A stretch of DNA of 49,958 bases, from IMG/VR virus record IMGVR_UViG_3300025736_000039, positions 1-49,958 of that record. One strand, given 5' to 3'. This stretch comes from a virus. The translations under genes and the position numbers were made by a program. The notes beneath the pieces were generated by a model. The model searched no databases. It had not been told where the DNA came from and saw only the letters and a program-made list of their open reading frames with translations. Each line of letters begins with the position of its first letter. The stretch's first letter is position 1. This document shows positions 14,573-21,793 of this stretch, one piece after another.

Positions 14573-15088
14573 GTTACTAGTAAGCCTACTAAATTCATAT
14601 AAGAATGCTTCTTTAATAATCTTATTTTCCATTGGAACGATTTTAGTAGTAAATGGTTCTACTTTCCATCCCCAATCTATATCATGATTTAATAGATCTC
14701 TTTTTTCTGTATATAAGCATCTATTATCCATTTCTCTTACTTCTTCCGGCATTTTATAAGCCAAATTAAATTTCTTACAAACTGCTGCCATAACATAATC
14801 TTCGATTTCCCTATAAATCTTCATATCATTAGATCGTTTTAGTGGTCTAGCAATATCAGCTATATAAGCTTCGCTTGCATCATGTAATAATCCCCATAAC
14901 TTATTTTGTGGGGAGCAGAAATAAGAAACAATAATAGAATGTTGCCCAACAGAATAAAAATCTCTTGTATGTCCCGTAAACCTACAGATATTAGATAATG
15001 CGTGAGCAATATCAATAATACTAATATCGTCGGGAGAAGGATTAAGAGGATCAAATTTAATACCAGAATATGTTTGTATCCAACTCAT
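14549..15088 (-). CDS. HD-superfamily phosphohydrolase (YfbR-like nucleotidase)
   Basis: This 179-residue protein has the HD-domain metal ligands: H50 in SVGQH, HD at 69-70 in LLHDASEA, and a later D in EMDNR (about 122-126). IARPLK (79-84) is typical of YfbR-like 5'-deoxynucleotidases and their phage relatives. The ATG at 15088 is preferred over the upstream start at 15103, because GAGGA lies eight bases before it. Such enzymes dephosphorylate deoxynucleoside monophosphates. Next to nrdJ, it probably helps shape the nucleotide pool, for example by degrading unwanted dNMPs. The family is firm; the substrate is inferred. Confidence 0.87.
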   Translation of the reverse strand: MSWIQTYSGIKFDPLNPSPDDISIIDIAHALSNICRFTGHTRDFYSVGQHSIIVSYFCSPQNKLWGLLHDASEAYIADIARPLKRSNDMKIYREIEDYVMAAVCKKFNLAYKMPEEVREMDNRCLYTEKRDLLNHDIDWGWKVEPFTTKIVPMENKIIKEAFLYEFSRLTSNSPIIGVN

Positions 15089-15092
15089 TATT

Positions 15093-15299
15093 TTATTCCT
15101 CAATAATACTTGTTAATATTTCTTTGTACTTATGCCAGAATTGATCGTCATCTTTAGCAAGTTCTAATAGTTTTATTAATGTTTTCCCAAGAAATTCATT
15201 TGTACTAAAATAAGCTTCCATTTCTACTACAAGATTAACTGCTTCATCTGTAGTTAAAGTATCAAATAATTCGTCTTTATGAATTGTAATAGTTAACAT
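15093..15299 (-). CDS. small acidic hypothetical protein (68 aa)
   Basis: The protein begins MLTITIHKDELFDTLTTDEA and is predicted to be mainly helical, with an acidic tail. A strong AGGAGGAAAGA lies before the ATG, and the gene has its own promoter at 15335-15363. It ends four bases before the HD gene starts. The opening resembles small phage proteins that begin with a beta strand followed by helices; no function assigned. Confidence 0.72.
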   Translation of the reverse strand: MLTITIHKDELFDTLTTDEAVNLVVEMEAYFSTNEFLGKTLIKLLELAKDDDQFWHKYKEILTSIIEE

Positions 15300-15334
15300 T
15301 CTTTCCTCCTATTTAAATCGAATCAACTGAATCT

Positions 15335-15363
15335 AATCTACAATAATTTTATCGTTTTGTCAA
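15335..15363 (-). promoter_or_regulatory. internal minus-strand promoter
   Basis: Read on the minus strand: TTGACA (15363-15358), a 17-bp spacer and TAGATT (15340-15335), followed by the AGGAGG site of the next gene. The gap 15300-15359 contains nothing else recognisable. It would allow separate expression of the HD, nrdJ and later genes. Confidence 0.6.
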
Positions 15364-15536
15364 TGAAAAACTTTAATTTCTTCCTCCGCAATTCCGCATT
15401 CCTCCTTCGGAATCAGCAATTCCGATTGGCACATTATACATGTAAATGCTAGGAAATCATCATCTTCAAAACTATCGTTTGGAATTGCTATTTGGCTTCC
15501 GCAAAATGGACAAAACATCATATTCGATTCTTCCAT
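15360..15536 (-). CDS. short zinc-ribbon protein (58 aa)
   Basis: CPFCGSQ (9-15) and CIMCQSE (33-39) form a four-cysteine zinc ribbon in a very short acidic protein. The start at 15536 is preferred because AAGGACTAATA precedes it. It overlaps the larger zinc-ribbon gene by 65 bases in another frame, an unusually long overlap for this genome. The stop reaches into the -35 box of the next promoter. Such ribbons usually act as protein- or nucleic-acid-binding modules; the partner is unknown. Confidence 0.68.
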   Translation of the reverse strand: MEESNMMFCPFCGSQIAIPNDSFEDDDFLAFTCIMCQSELLIPKEECGIAEEEIKVFH

Positions 15537-15960
15537 TATTAGTCCTTCCTGTTGATATAAATCCACAAGATGTGCATCTTGTTATAAAGAATGCTATATT
15601 CTCTTGTGATTTATATATGTATGATTTATTATCTTCTTTTCCACATCCCCGGCAATTATATTTAACATTAGAATCAATAATACGTGTATTATTAGGTAGT
15701 TTTAATGATAATGATTCTTTATCTCGTAATTTATTAAATACAAAATGTTGTGGTTCTATCTTTCGTTCTGTTGTTGATAATGCTCCACAGTTATTACATC
15801 TAATAACTCCATGTACTATTTGTAAACCATCAACAGGTTTATTGCAAATAAATTCTATAATTTTAACATCTCCACGACAAAAATAACAATTAAGTTTAGA
15901 TTTTCGCGGGAACAAAGAGGAGGAAAATTCTATTCCATGTATAGGTAAATACTTAATCAT
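15472..15960 (-). CDS. multi-zinc-ribbon protein (162 aa)
   Basis: Four CxxC pairs are visible: CYFC (25-28), CNNCG (55-59), CRGCG (101-105) and CTSCG (128-132). They are arranged as two zinc ribbons joined by a linker rich in charged residues. The N-terminus is MIKYLPIHGIEFSSSLF. The C-terminal 20 residues, in the overlap with the next gene, are basic (RKPNSNSKR). It may bind nucleic acid or recruit host proteins; no named family recognised. AAGGTTGAAGTTTTA precedes the ATG, a rather long spacing. Confidence 0.7.
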   Translation of the reverse strand: MIKYLPIHGIEFSSSLFPRKSKLNCYFCRGDVKIIEFICNKPVDGLQIVHGVIRCNNCGALSTTERKIEPQHFVFNKLRDKESLSLKLPNNTRIIDSNVKYNCRGCGKEDNKSYIYKSQENIAFFITRCTSCGFISTGRTNNGRIEYDVLSILRKPNSNSKR

Positions 15961-15993
15961 TAAAACTTCAACCTTATCATATAAATATATTTA

Positions 15994-16272
15994 TTATATA
16001 CTTGTACTAAGTAACTTTATCATATCAGTAATTTCCGCATATTTATCTTCAGCATAGACAAGAATTATGTCTAAATCATCAAACAAATCGCTTTCATGTG
16101 CTATAATTATATCGTTAGTCCCAAGAGTTATTTTGTGTTTTATAATCAAATAGAATTGATTTAAATCTGTTTTAATTATATATAACTTACTATATTTACA
16201 GGTATTATCAACAAGAATTTCGCCCTCATATCTTGTTTTCTTTTCATTCCATGTTATATCAAACGTGTTCAT
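15994..16272 (-). CDS. hypothetical protein, first gene of the minus operon (92 aa)
   Basis: The protein begins MNTFDITWNEKKTRYEGEIL and alternates short beta strands, with a DLFDDLDIILVYAED acidic stretch. It sits directly behind the strongest minus-strand promoter and a perfect AAGGAGG site. It is therefore probably among the most highly expressed products of the operon. First genes behind strong early promoters in phages often interfere with the host, but no motif shows this here. Confidence 0.72.
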   Translation of the reverse strand: MNTFDITWNEKKTRYEGEILVDNTCKYSKLYIIKTDLNQFYLIIKHKITLGTNDIIIAHESDLFDDLDIILVYAEDKYAEITDMIKLLSTSI

Positions 16273-16292
16273 TCTTTCCTCCTTATTTTGTA

Positions 16293-16321
16293 ATCATAAT
16301 ATATTTAACTGTAAAAGTCAA
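16293..16321 (-). promoter_or_regulatory. strong sigma-70-type promoter for the minus operon
   Basis: Minus strand: TTGACT (16321-16316), exactly 17 bp, TATGAT (16298-16293). A start near 16286 gives a leader of about 14 bases that contains AAGGAGG before the ATG at 16272. It is the best-matching promoter in the window. Confidence 0.82.
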
Positions 16322-16337
16322 GAGGAAAAGAAATTAT

Positions 16338-16365
16338 TTGACTCTATATATGTAATAGGTATAGT
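16338..16365 (+). promoter_or_regulatory. sigma-70-type promoter driving a short terminated transcript
   Basis: TTGACT (16338-16343), a 16-bp spacer and TATAGT (16360-16365). Transcription would begin near 16372 and meet a strong terminator at 16393-16418, before any gene. Confidence 0.7.
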
Positions 16366-16371
16366 TGAAAT

Positions 16372-16418
16372 ACATCCTTTCCTTCTCCTCCAGCCCCCAG
16401 CTTTTGGGGGCATTTTTA
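16372..16418 (+). ncRNA. candidate small RNA or attenuated leader with anti-Shine-Dalgarno sequence
   Basis: Between the promoter at 16338-16365 and the terminator lies a 5' segment of about 20 bases containing CCTTTCCTTCTCCTCC (16376-16391). It is complementary to purine-rich ribosome-binding sites. CTCCTCC (16385-16391) is perfectly complementary to GGAGGAG at 16481-16487, the ribosome-binding site of the next gene. Either a small RNA of about 47 bases is released, or read-through transcripts fold so that the site is masked. No coding frame is present. The RNA itself is inferred. Confidence 0.5.
16393..16418 (+). terminator. rho-independent terminator
   Basis: GCCCCC (16393-16398), loop AGCTTTT, GGGGGC (16406-16411), then ATTTTTA. 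It is strong and oriented for plus-strand transcription from 16338-16365. Confidence 0.85.
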
Positions 16419-16440
16419 GTCTAAGTTTTTTAAAAAATTG

Positions 16441-16469
16441 TTGACTTTTTGGCCGGAACCAAGTAAGGT
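16441..16469 (+). promoter_or_regulatory. promoter for the three small genes before the terminase
   Basis: TTGACT (16441-16446), a 17-bp spacer and TAAGGT (16464-16469). The -10 is poor but resembles the TAAAGT and TAAGTT boxes of the other promoters in the virion module. Confidence 0.5.
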
Positions 16470-16493
16470 AGAAAAATAATGGAGGAGGAAATA

Positions 16494-16691
16494 ATGCTAT
16501 CTGATAAGCAGAAAATAAGGAAATTAATGTTAGCGATAAAGCCAATTAGTGAAATGTATGAGGAATTAAAAGAATTAGGTATTGAGACTGATTTCTTATT
16601 ACAGTTTGGATCTGTTTGGTTATCAGACGAAACAATGTTTCACATAAATCATATTTATAATCAAATTAAAAAGGATGAAAGTAATGTATGA
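16494..16691 (+). CDS. hypothetical protein (65 aa)
   Basis: The ATG at 16494 is chosen because GGAGGAGGAAATA lies just before it; the ATG at 16479 precedes that site and would translate through it. The protein begins MLSDKQKIRKLMLAIKPISE and is helical and soluble. It starts the plus-strand unit ahead of the terminase. A small terminase subunit would be expected near here, but the product is too short and lacks an obvious DNA-binding helix-turn-helix. Function unknown. Confidence 0.7.
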   Translation: MLSDKQKIRKLMLAIKPISEMYEELKELGIETDFLLQFGSVWLSDETMFHINHIYNQIKKDESNV

Positions 16692-16908
16692 CACAACCGA
16701 ATTGTTAAAACTGTATGAAAAACAACGTGTTCTTAGTGATTTAATAGAAGATAATAAATTAGAATTAGCAGGAATAAATCACGCAATAACGAAAGAAGCT
16801 AATAAGCTAACACTTGAAAATGTTAAAACACAACTGGCTGGAACAAGTTTTGGTAATATTTTGTCATCATTATTCGGCGGCGAGAAAAAAGAAGAAAAAG
16901 ATAACTAG
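16684..16908 (+). CDS. helical hypothetical protein (74 aa)
   Basis: The protein begins MYDTTELLKLYEKQRVLSDL and is predicted to be a coiled-coil hairpin (heptad-like through residue 50), ending with a Gly-Gly and a charged tail (GGEKKEEKDN). The start overlaps the previous gene by 8 bases. The site AAGGATGAAAGTA is somewhat distant. Function unknown; position alone makes it a weak candidate for a packaging accessory. Confidence 0.68.
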   Translation: MYDTTELLKLYEKQRVLSDLIEDNKLELAGINHAITKEANKLTLENVKTQLAGTSFGNILSSLFGGEKKEEKDN

Positions 16909-16937
16909 CGTTAACTAAAGATAACTAAAGGAGAGTA

Positions 16938-17147
16938 ATGACAATAAATCTATCTATTGGTAAGTACAATTTCCGCGCACCAGATAAGAAAGAAAGAAAT
17001 AAACTAAGAAAAGAATGTAACTCAGTTGGAATAGATCCATTAGAATATTATGCTTCTTCATTATCTGTTGATAATATTAAATTAGATTGTTTGTCATTAA
17101 AAGATAGAAAGATTGTTGAAGAGACAATATATCAGTTACTTAGTTAA
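16938..17147 (+). CDS. hypothetical protein (69 aa)
   Basis: The protein begins MTINLSIGKYNFRAPDKKER. A basic segment (KERNKLRKECNSVGIDPLEYYASS) could form helices that bind nucleic acid. AAAGGAGAGTA precedes the ATG, and a terminator follows closely. No family match was recognised. As the last of three small genes before the large terminase subunit, a role in packaging or gene control is possible but not shown. Confidence 0.68.
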   Translation: MTINLSIGKYNFRAPDKKERNKLRKECNSVGIDPLEYYASSLSVDNIKLDCLSLKDRKIVEETIYQLLS

Positions 17148-17169
17148 TTAAATATTCCTCCTTTATTTT

Positions 17170-17195
17170 ACCCGGCCCTTTGGTCGGGTATTTTC
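17170..17195 (+). terminator. rho-independent terminator after the small genes
   Basis: ACCCGGCC (17170-17177), a short CTTT loop, then GGTCGGGT (17182-17189) with one G-T pair, followed by ATTTTCG. It separates the small-gene unit from the terminase operon. Confidence 0.82.
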
Positions 17196-17229
17196 GTTTG
17201 AATTAAAATAATTTACTAAAGTAATTTAT

Positions 17230-17258
17230 GCATACTAAACAATATTAGTTTAGCGTGC
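17230..17258. promoter_or_regulatory. inverted repeat upstream of the terminase gene
   Basis: GCATACTAAAC (17230-17240) and GTTTAGCGTGC (17248-17258) form an interrupted inverted repeat around AATATTA; its inner 6-bp arms are perfect. A further TTAGTTTAGGA lies at 17263-17273, and TTACTAAAGTAA near 17214 is another palindrome. The cluster fits an operator or packaging-signal region. Confidence 0.5.
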
Positions 17259-17327
17259 TAATTTTAGTTTAGGATAGCGTTTTGGCGATCATTCCAATGG
17301 ATGATATACTTCGTTTGTTAAAATAAT

Positions 17328-17355
17328 TTGACAATTTAAGTAAAATCTATAAGTT
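17328..17355 (+). promoter_or_regulatory. virion-module promoter upstream of the terminase
   Basis: TTGACA (17328-17333), a 16-bp spacer and TAAGTT (17350-17355). AATAATTTGACAA at the -35 is shared with the promoter at 46941. The -10 is weak, as in the other promoters of this class. Confidence 0.6.
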
Positions 17356-17387
17356 AGGTCTGTAATAAGAATAACTAATGGATACTT

Positions 17388-19121
17388 ATGTCTATATACA
17401 ATGAAAATAAGAATTTAGCGGAAAAAGCGGCGGAGGAAGGAAAAAACGCCGTTAATAATACTAATAAACTATCTAACGATGATATGTTTAATCTAGCAGA
17501 AGTAGTCGTTAATTTTAGTGAAGTATTAACAGGCGATAAATATAGAAGTTATCAAAAACCATTTGCACTAAGAATAGCTTATTCATTATTAGTACAAGAT
17601 GCTAAGACTGTAACAGCATTACTAGCCAGGCAGTCAGGGAAGTCGCATACAGTTGCTATGATTTGTAGTGGAATTGTTGTTTTAGTTCCATTATTTTGCA
17701 AATATATAAAAGATAAAAGAATACAGAAGTTTAAATCTGGTGTTCATGTTGGCGTTTTCGGTCCAACCAATGATACGGCTGCGCCGTTATATCTTCGTAT
17801 TAAAAAATTAATGTTTAGTGATGATGCAATAAAAATTGTAGCCGATGATCCAGATTTAGCAATGGATTTAGAACCTTATAAAGATAGAAAAGTTATAACA
17901 CTTCCAAATGGAAGTTTTATATCTATTGTTAGTTGTGGACCAAACTCTAAAATTGAAGGTAAAACACTTCATCTAACATTAACAGATGAAAGCCAAGATA
18001 TTTCTAATACTAAATATCGTAAATCAATCTGGCCGATGACAACAGAAACCGCCGGTTCACGTATTTGTATTGGCACACCTACTTATGTTAAAAATTGGTT
18101 TTACGAAAGAATCCAACAAAATAAAGATAAAGATTTATTACTTAAAGAGAATAATCTTAAAAGTAGATTGCATTTTGAACATAATTATATAGACATTTCT
18201 GCTGTTAGTGAAAATTATGCACAAAGTATTGAGGAAGCTATTGAGGAATTAGGATTTGAATCAGAAGAGTTTAGATTAAGTTATAGATTAGAATGGTTAC
18301 TTGATAGAGGTCATTTTATGACCAAAGAAGTATTAGATAATGCTGCTTATATTAAATCTAAGGATTCTAATAATATAGATAAGTTAGGACATATTCTTAG
18401 TTCTTTTCATTGCTCCGGCAAAATTGAACAGGCTAATCTTGATGATTCTTGTATTGTTGCTATTGATATTGGTAAATCTGTTAGTTCAACTGTTGTAACA
18501 GTTGGTAAAATATGGACAGATGCTAAATTATATTGCGGCCCAAAAAAGGCGCATAATCTAAGAAGAAGAGTTCATATTATAAACTGGTTAGAACTATTTG
18601 GCGATAATCATGAATTACAATATTTAAAGATAATGGATTTTCTTAGTAACTTTAATGTTGTTAAAGTTATTGTTGATGCAACTGGTAAAGGTGATCCAAT
18701 TCATGAAAGATTCCAAGCTGAATTTGAACCTCAAGGAATTGAAGTAGTTCCTTTTAAGTTTAGTAAGCAATCTAAGCATGATGGATACACATTATTATAT
18801 CAGGAAATTTCAAATAGAAGATTAACTTGGCCGAAGGCAAAAGCAACATATTCTGATAAAACACATAATTTCTATACACAAATGCTGGGATTAGAAAAAA
18901 TATGGACTGATTCTGGTCATATGTTAGTACAAAAAAGTGCTGATAACTCGAAAGCTAAAGATGATTATCCTGATAGCGTTATGATGTTAAGTTGGTTAGC
19001 TAATAAAGAGTTTAAACATGAGGTTGAACAATTTGATATTAGTCCTTATATACAGACGCCTCGTCGTGCATATATTCGAGGAAATGAACTAATAGGTAAA
19101 CAAGTTAGAAAAAAATGGTAA
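17388..19121 (+). CDS. terminase large subunit
   Basis: This 577-residue protein is the packaging motor ATPase and nuclease. ARQSGKSHT (80-88) is the Walker A motif, and LTLTDE (196-201) is Walker B with the catalytic Glu. The nuclease domain follows, with acidic residues in VAIDIGKS (D360), KVIVDATGKGD (D430) and KDDYPDS (D526/D529). It cuts concatemeric DNA and drives it through the portal encoded next. The ribosome-binding site is weak. No clear small subunit was identified just upstream; the three short genes at 16494-17147 are the only candidates. The family is firm. Confidence 0.94.
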   Translation: MSIYNENKNLAEKAAEEGKNAVNNTNKLSNDDMFNLAEVVVNFSEVLTGDKYRSYQKPFALRIAYSLLVQDAKTVTALLARQSGKSHTVAMICSGIVVLVPLFCKYIKDKRIQKFKSGVHVGVFGPTNDTAAPLYLRIKKLMFSDDAIKIVADDPDLAMDLEPYKDRKVITLPNGSFISIVSCGPNSKIEGKTLHLTLTDESQDISNTKYRKSIWPMTTETAGSRICIGTPTYVKNWFYERIQQNKDKDLLLKENNLKSRLHFEHNYIDISAVSENYAQSIEEAIEELGFESEEFRLSYRLEWLLDRGHFMTKEVLDNAAYIKSKDSNNIDKLGHILSSFHCSGKIEQANLDDSCIVAIDIGKSVSSTVVTVGKIWTDAKLYCGPKKAHNLRRRVHIINWLELFGDNHELQYLKIMDFLSNFNVVKVIVDATGKGDPIHERFQAEFEPQGIEVVPFKFSKQSKHDGYTLLYQEISNRRLTWPKAKATYSDKTHNFYTQMLGLEKIWTDSGHMLVQKSADNSKAKDDYPDSVMMLSWLANKEFKHEVEQFDISPYIQTPRRAYIRGNELIGKQVRKKW

Positions 19122-19141
19122 CAAACTAAGGAATAAATATA

Positions 19142-20740
19142 ATGGCATTTGGATTCAATTTCTTTAATACACCTTTTCAACTTGAAAAAAAAGATGACGA
19201 GAAGAAATCTAATAGTTATTTGGATTTAGATATTCTTTACGCCGATGTTTCGGAAATTGAAAAACAACGCGCTTATAAATATAAAGAATTCTGGAAAATG
19301 TATCGCGGGGACCAAACAGAAATAGATCCTGAAAATAATGATTATACAATACCAATAGTAAACTATTGTGATGCATTAGTTCGTAGACATGTATCTTTCC
19401 TTTTTAAAAATGGATTTGATATTATTATCCCTGATAATCCATCAACGGATATTGATGAATCAAAAGATAAAGACTTTATTAAAGTAAAATTAGATGAAAC
19501 TTGGCAAAAGAACCTTAAACTAAATTGGATAATTGAATGCGGAGTTACAGGGTTTGTAACTGGTGATGTTTTTATTAGAGCTTCCTGGGAAGCTAATGAT
19601 CCATTTGAAGATCCTTTTGTTAGATTAGATGTTATTCCATCGGAATTTTGTTTTCCAGAATTCGGCGGCCCAAAAGGAGTGGACCGAAAGAAAATGGATA
19701 AACTAACTATCATATTCCCAAAATATACACATATGCCTTCGGCAAATCAAGATCCTGCTGTAGAAATTCATAAAGAAGTTTGGACAAACGAAAAAGTAGA
19801 ATATTATATAAATAATACACTTATAGAAGTTAAATCATTCACAAATGAATTAGGTGAAATTCCTGTAATTCATATTGCTAATTATCCTATTCCAGGAGAA
19901 TATTATGGTGAATCTGATTTAAAGAATATTACGGTTTTACAAAAAGAACTAAATAATAAAAATACAGATATATCTGAAATTATTAATTATCATGGAGCAC
20001 CATTAACAGTATTTGAAGGCGCTAAAATTGGTAATATCGAAATAGGTCCAAATAGAACCATTTCTACTCCTGAAGGATCAAAAGTATATAACCTTGAAAT
20101 TAAAGGCGATTTAGGCGCTAATTTATCTTATTTAGATAGATTACAAAAATATATATTTGAGTTAACCGATACACCGGATTCCGCATTCGGTCATGGAGTT
20201 AATGGCAGTGAAAAACAAAGTGCTGCCGCTTTAACTATGGAATATTTACCAATGATGGATAAGCGCCTTGTTAAAGAAGGCCAATATGGAGTTGGTTTTA
20301 AGAAACTTAATAGATTAATTTTAGTAATTACTGAAAAGTTTGATAATGAATTTAAAAAGGAAATGGATGCTTTAGGAAACTCTAATACTAGATATAAGAC
20401 GGAAATTGTATTTCCAGAACCATTCCCACGCGATGAATCATTACAATTAGAACGAATTGAGAAGAAAATTGAACTTGGTATTATGTCTCGTAAAAGTGCT
20501 CTAATGGAATTAGGTCATGGCGAGACAAAAGCACAAGAATTATTAGATGAAGCAATGGCGGAAAAGAAAGAATTAATGGAGATGCAAATGGAAAGTCAAT
20601 TTGCTATTGATTCTAATAAGTTAAATTTGGCGGGAAAAAATAAAGGAAATCCAGGTAATAAAGGAAATCCTAATCCTAAAAGACCTAATCCAGATGTACA
20701 AAGTGAAAAAGCATCATTAGCAGCAAGTAAGAAGGCATGA
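19142..20740 (+). CDS. portal protein
   Basis: This 532-residue protein lies immediately after the terminase and has portal features: a Tyr/Trp-rich N-terminus (EFWKMYRGDQ), the central YYGESDLKNITVLQKELNNK region, and a long C-terminal helical arm. Twelve copies form the DNA gateway at the capsid vertex. It resembles SPP1 gp6-like portals. The C-terminal 40 residues are a low-complexity tail of Gly, Asn, Pro and Lys (GNKGNPNPKRPNP). It overlaps the next gene by ATGA. Family assignment is confident. Confidence 0.9.
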   Translation: MAFGFNFFNTPFQLEKKDDEKKSNSYLDLDILYADVSEIEKQRAYKYKEFWKMYRGDQTEIDPENNDYTIPIVNYCDALVRRHVSFLFKNGFDIIIPDNPSTDIDESKDKDFIKVKLDETWQKNLKLNWIIECGVTGFVTGDVFIRASWEANDPFEDPFVRLDVIPSEFCFPEFGGPKGVDRKKMDKLTIIFPKYTHMPSANQDPAVEIHKEVWTNEKVEYYINNTLIEVKSFTNELGEIPVIHIANYPIPGEYYGESDLKNITVLQKELNNKNTDISEIINYHGAPLTVFEGAKIGNIEIGPNRTISTPEGSKVYNLEIKGDLGANLSYLDRLQKYIFELTDTPDSAFGHGVNGSEKQSAAALTMEYLPMMDKRLVKEGQYGVGFKKLNRLILVITEKFDNEFKKEMDALGNSNTRYKTEIVFPEPFPRDESLQLERIEKKIELGIMSRKSALMELGHGETKAQELLDEAMAEKKELMEMQMESQFAIDSNKLNLAGKNKGNPGNKGNPNPKRPNPDVQSEKASLAASKKA

Positions 20741-21450
20741 TATATCTTGATGTAGAGAACGCTGATCCTTATATACAGAATTTAGGTAATAGAATATTAC
20801 GAGATGGAATAGAGAATATATTATTATATAAACTTAGTTCTTCTTATCGCTCCCGCGAAAAGTTAACATTCTTACCCATAGATATAGCTAATAATCCAGA
20901 CGATAAAGTTGAAATATTAAACAATTATAAATTAACTATTATATTATATATAAATTCCCTTGTACCAGAATTATTAGAGAAAACTCGTTATGCTTATGAA
21001 TCAGTTTATCCTGAAATAGTATTTAATAAAGATATTAAGAATAATTTTAGTACTGAGGAATTTTACGGGAAAACATTAGAGGAACGATTAGATAATAGAA
21101 TATCCTTATTGGAAACACAACTAGATAATTCGCCGGGAGAAGAAAGAAGACTTATAAATAATGAACTAACATCATTAGATAAATCACTATTAGTATTTAC
21201 ATCAGTATTAATATATTCAGAATTAAATAGAATAGATAAACAATACTTAGAACGAACATTTAAAGATAATGATATAGAGATGGCATTTTGGCGATTATCA
21301 CCCTTTCATAAATGGTATGGCGGAAATGAAATATGTGAGGTTTATGCAAATAATACAGGAAATGGTGCTAGAGGATTATATTATGTTAGTGAATTACCCG
21401 CTAGACCTCACCCTAATTGTGCGTGTTATCTTGAACCGTCATTTATATAA
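20737..21450 (+). CDS. minor head protein (Mu gpF / SPP1 gp7-like)
   Basis: This 237-residue protein overlaps the portal gene and ends with LPARPHPNCACYLEP. The HPNCxC signature is typical of minor head proteins of the Mu F / SPP1 gp7 type. These accompany the portal into the procapsid and are injected or retained with DNA. The N-terminal two thirds are helical. The order terminase, portal, minor head, scaffold, capsid supports the call. The DNA carries TCCCGCGAAAAG and GCCGGGAGAAG, two copies of the genome-wide motif. Confidence 0.82.
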   Translation: MIYLDVENADPYIQNLGNRILRDGIENILLYKLSSSYRSREKLTFLPIDIANNPDDKVEILNNYKLTIILYINSLVPELLEKTRYAYESVYPEIVFNKDIKNNFSTEEFYGKTLEERLDNRISLLETQLDNSPGEERRLINNELTSLDKSLLVFTSVLIYSELNRIDKQYLERTFKDNDIEMAFWRLSPFHKWYGGNEICEVYANNTGNGARGLYYVSELPARPHPNCACYLEPSFI

Positions 21451-21473
21451 TATATGTAATTTGATAAAAAAAT

Positions 21474-21501
21474 TTGACAATCATAAATAACTATGTAAAG
21501 T
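21474..21501 (+). promoter_or_regulatory. virion-module promoter ahead of the scaffold and capsid genes
   Basis: TTGACA (21474-21479), 16 bp, TAAAGT (21496-21501). The box pair and spacing are the same as at 26589-26616. It leaves a leader of about 70 bases. Confidence 0.65.
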
Positions 21502-21574
21502 TTCTGTACATACCCATTATAACATAATGATGATAGCGGGTCAAGTGAAATATAACTAGTAAGGAGATAAACTA

Positions 21575-21778
21575 ATGGCAAGATCAGCAGGAAAAGTTCC
21601 CGGTGGGAGCGTCACAGGTGTCCCAGGTCGTCGGGGTAAATTAGAGAGTTTCAGTAAGCCAGCATTACGCGCCGATGAAGCTATTGCAGGTTCACCATCT
21701 GAAAAGGCTAATACTATTGAGCAAGATGGTGAAGGCGATAAGAGTAACCAAAAACCCGTCAAAGATTCAAATAGCTAA
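21575..21778 (+). CDS. small Gly/Ser/Lys-rich hypothetical protein (67 aa)
   Basis: The protein begins MARSAGKVPGGSVTGVPGRR and looks disordered throughout, with a basic first half and polar second half. AAGGAGATAAACTA precedes the ATG. Its DNA is clearly richer in GC than its neighbours. It is the first gene behind a virion-module promoter, ahead of the scaffold. It could be a small capsid-associated or internal protein; no homologue recognised. Confidence 0.65.
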   Translation: MARSAGKVPGGSVTGVPGRRGKLESFSKPALRADEAIAGSPSEKANTIEQDGEGDKSNQKPVKDSNS

Positions 21779-21793
21779 GAAGGAAAGTAATCA

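Noticed and set aside
16318-16545. Minus-strand frame of 75 residues across the control region
   Set aside because: It would run through two promoters and a terminator, lacks a ribosome-binding site and reads like low-complexity noise.
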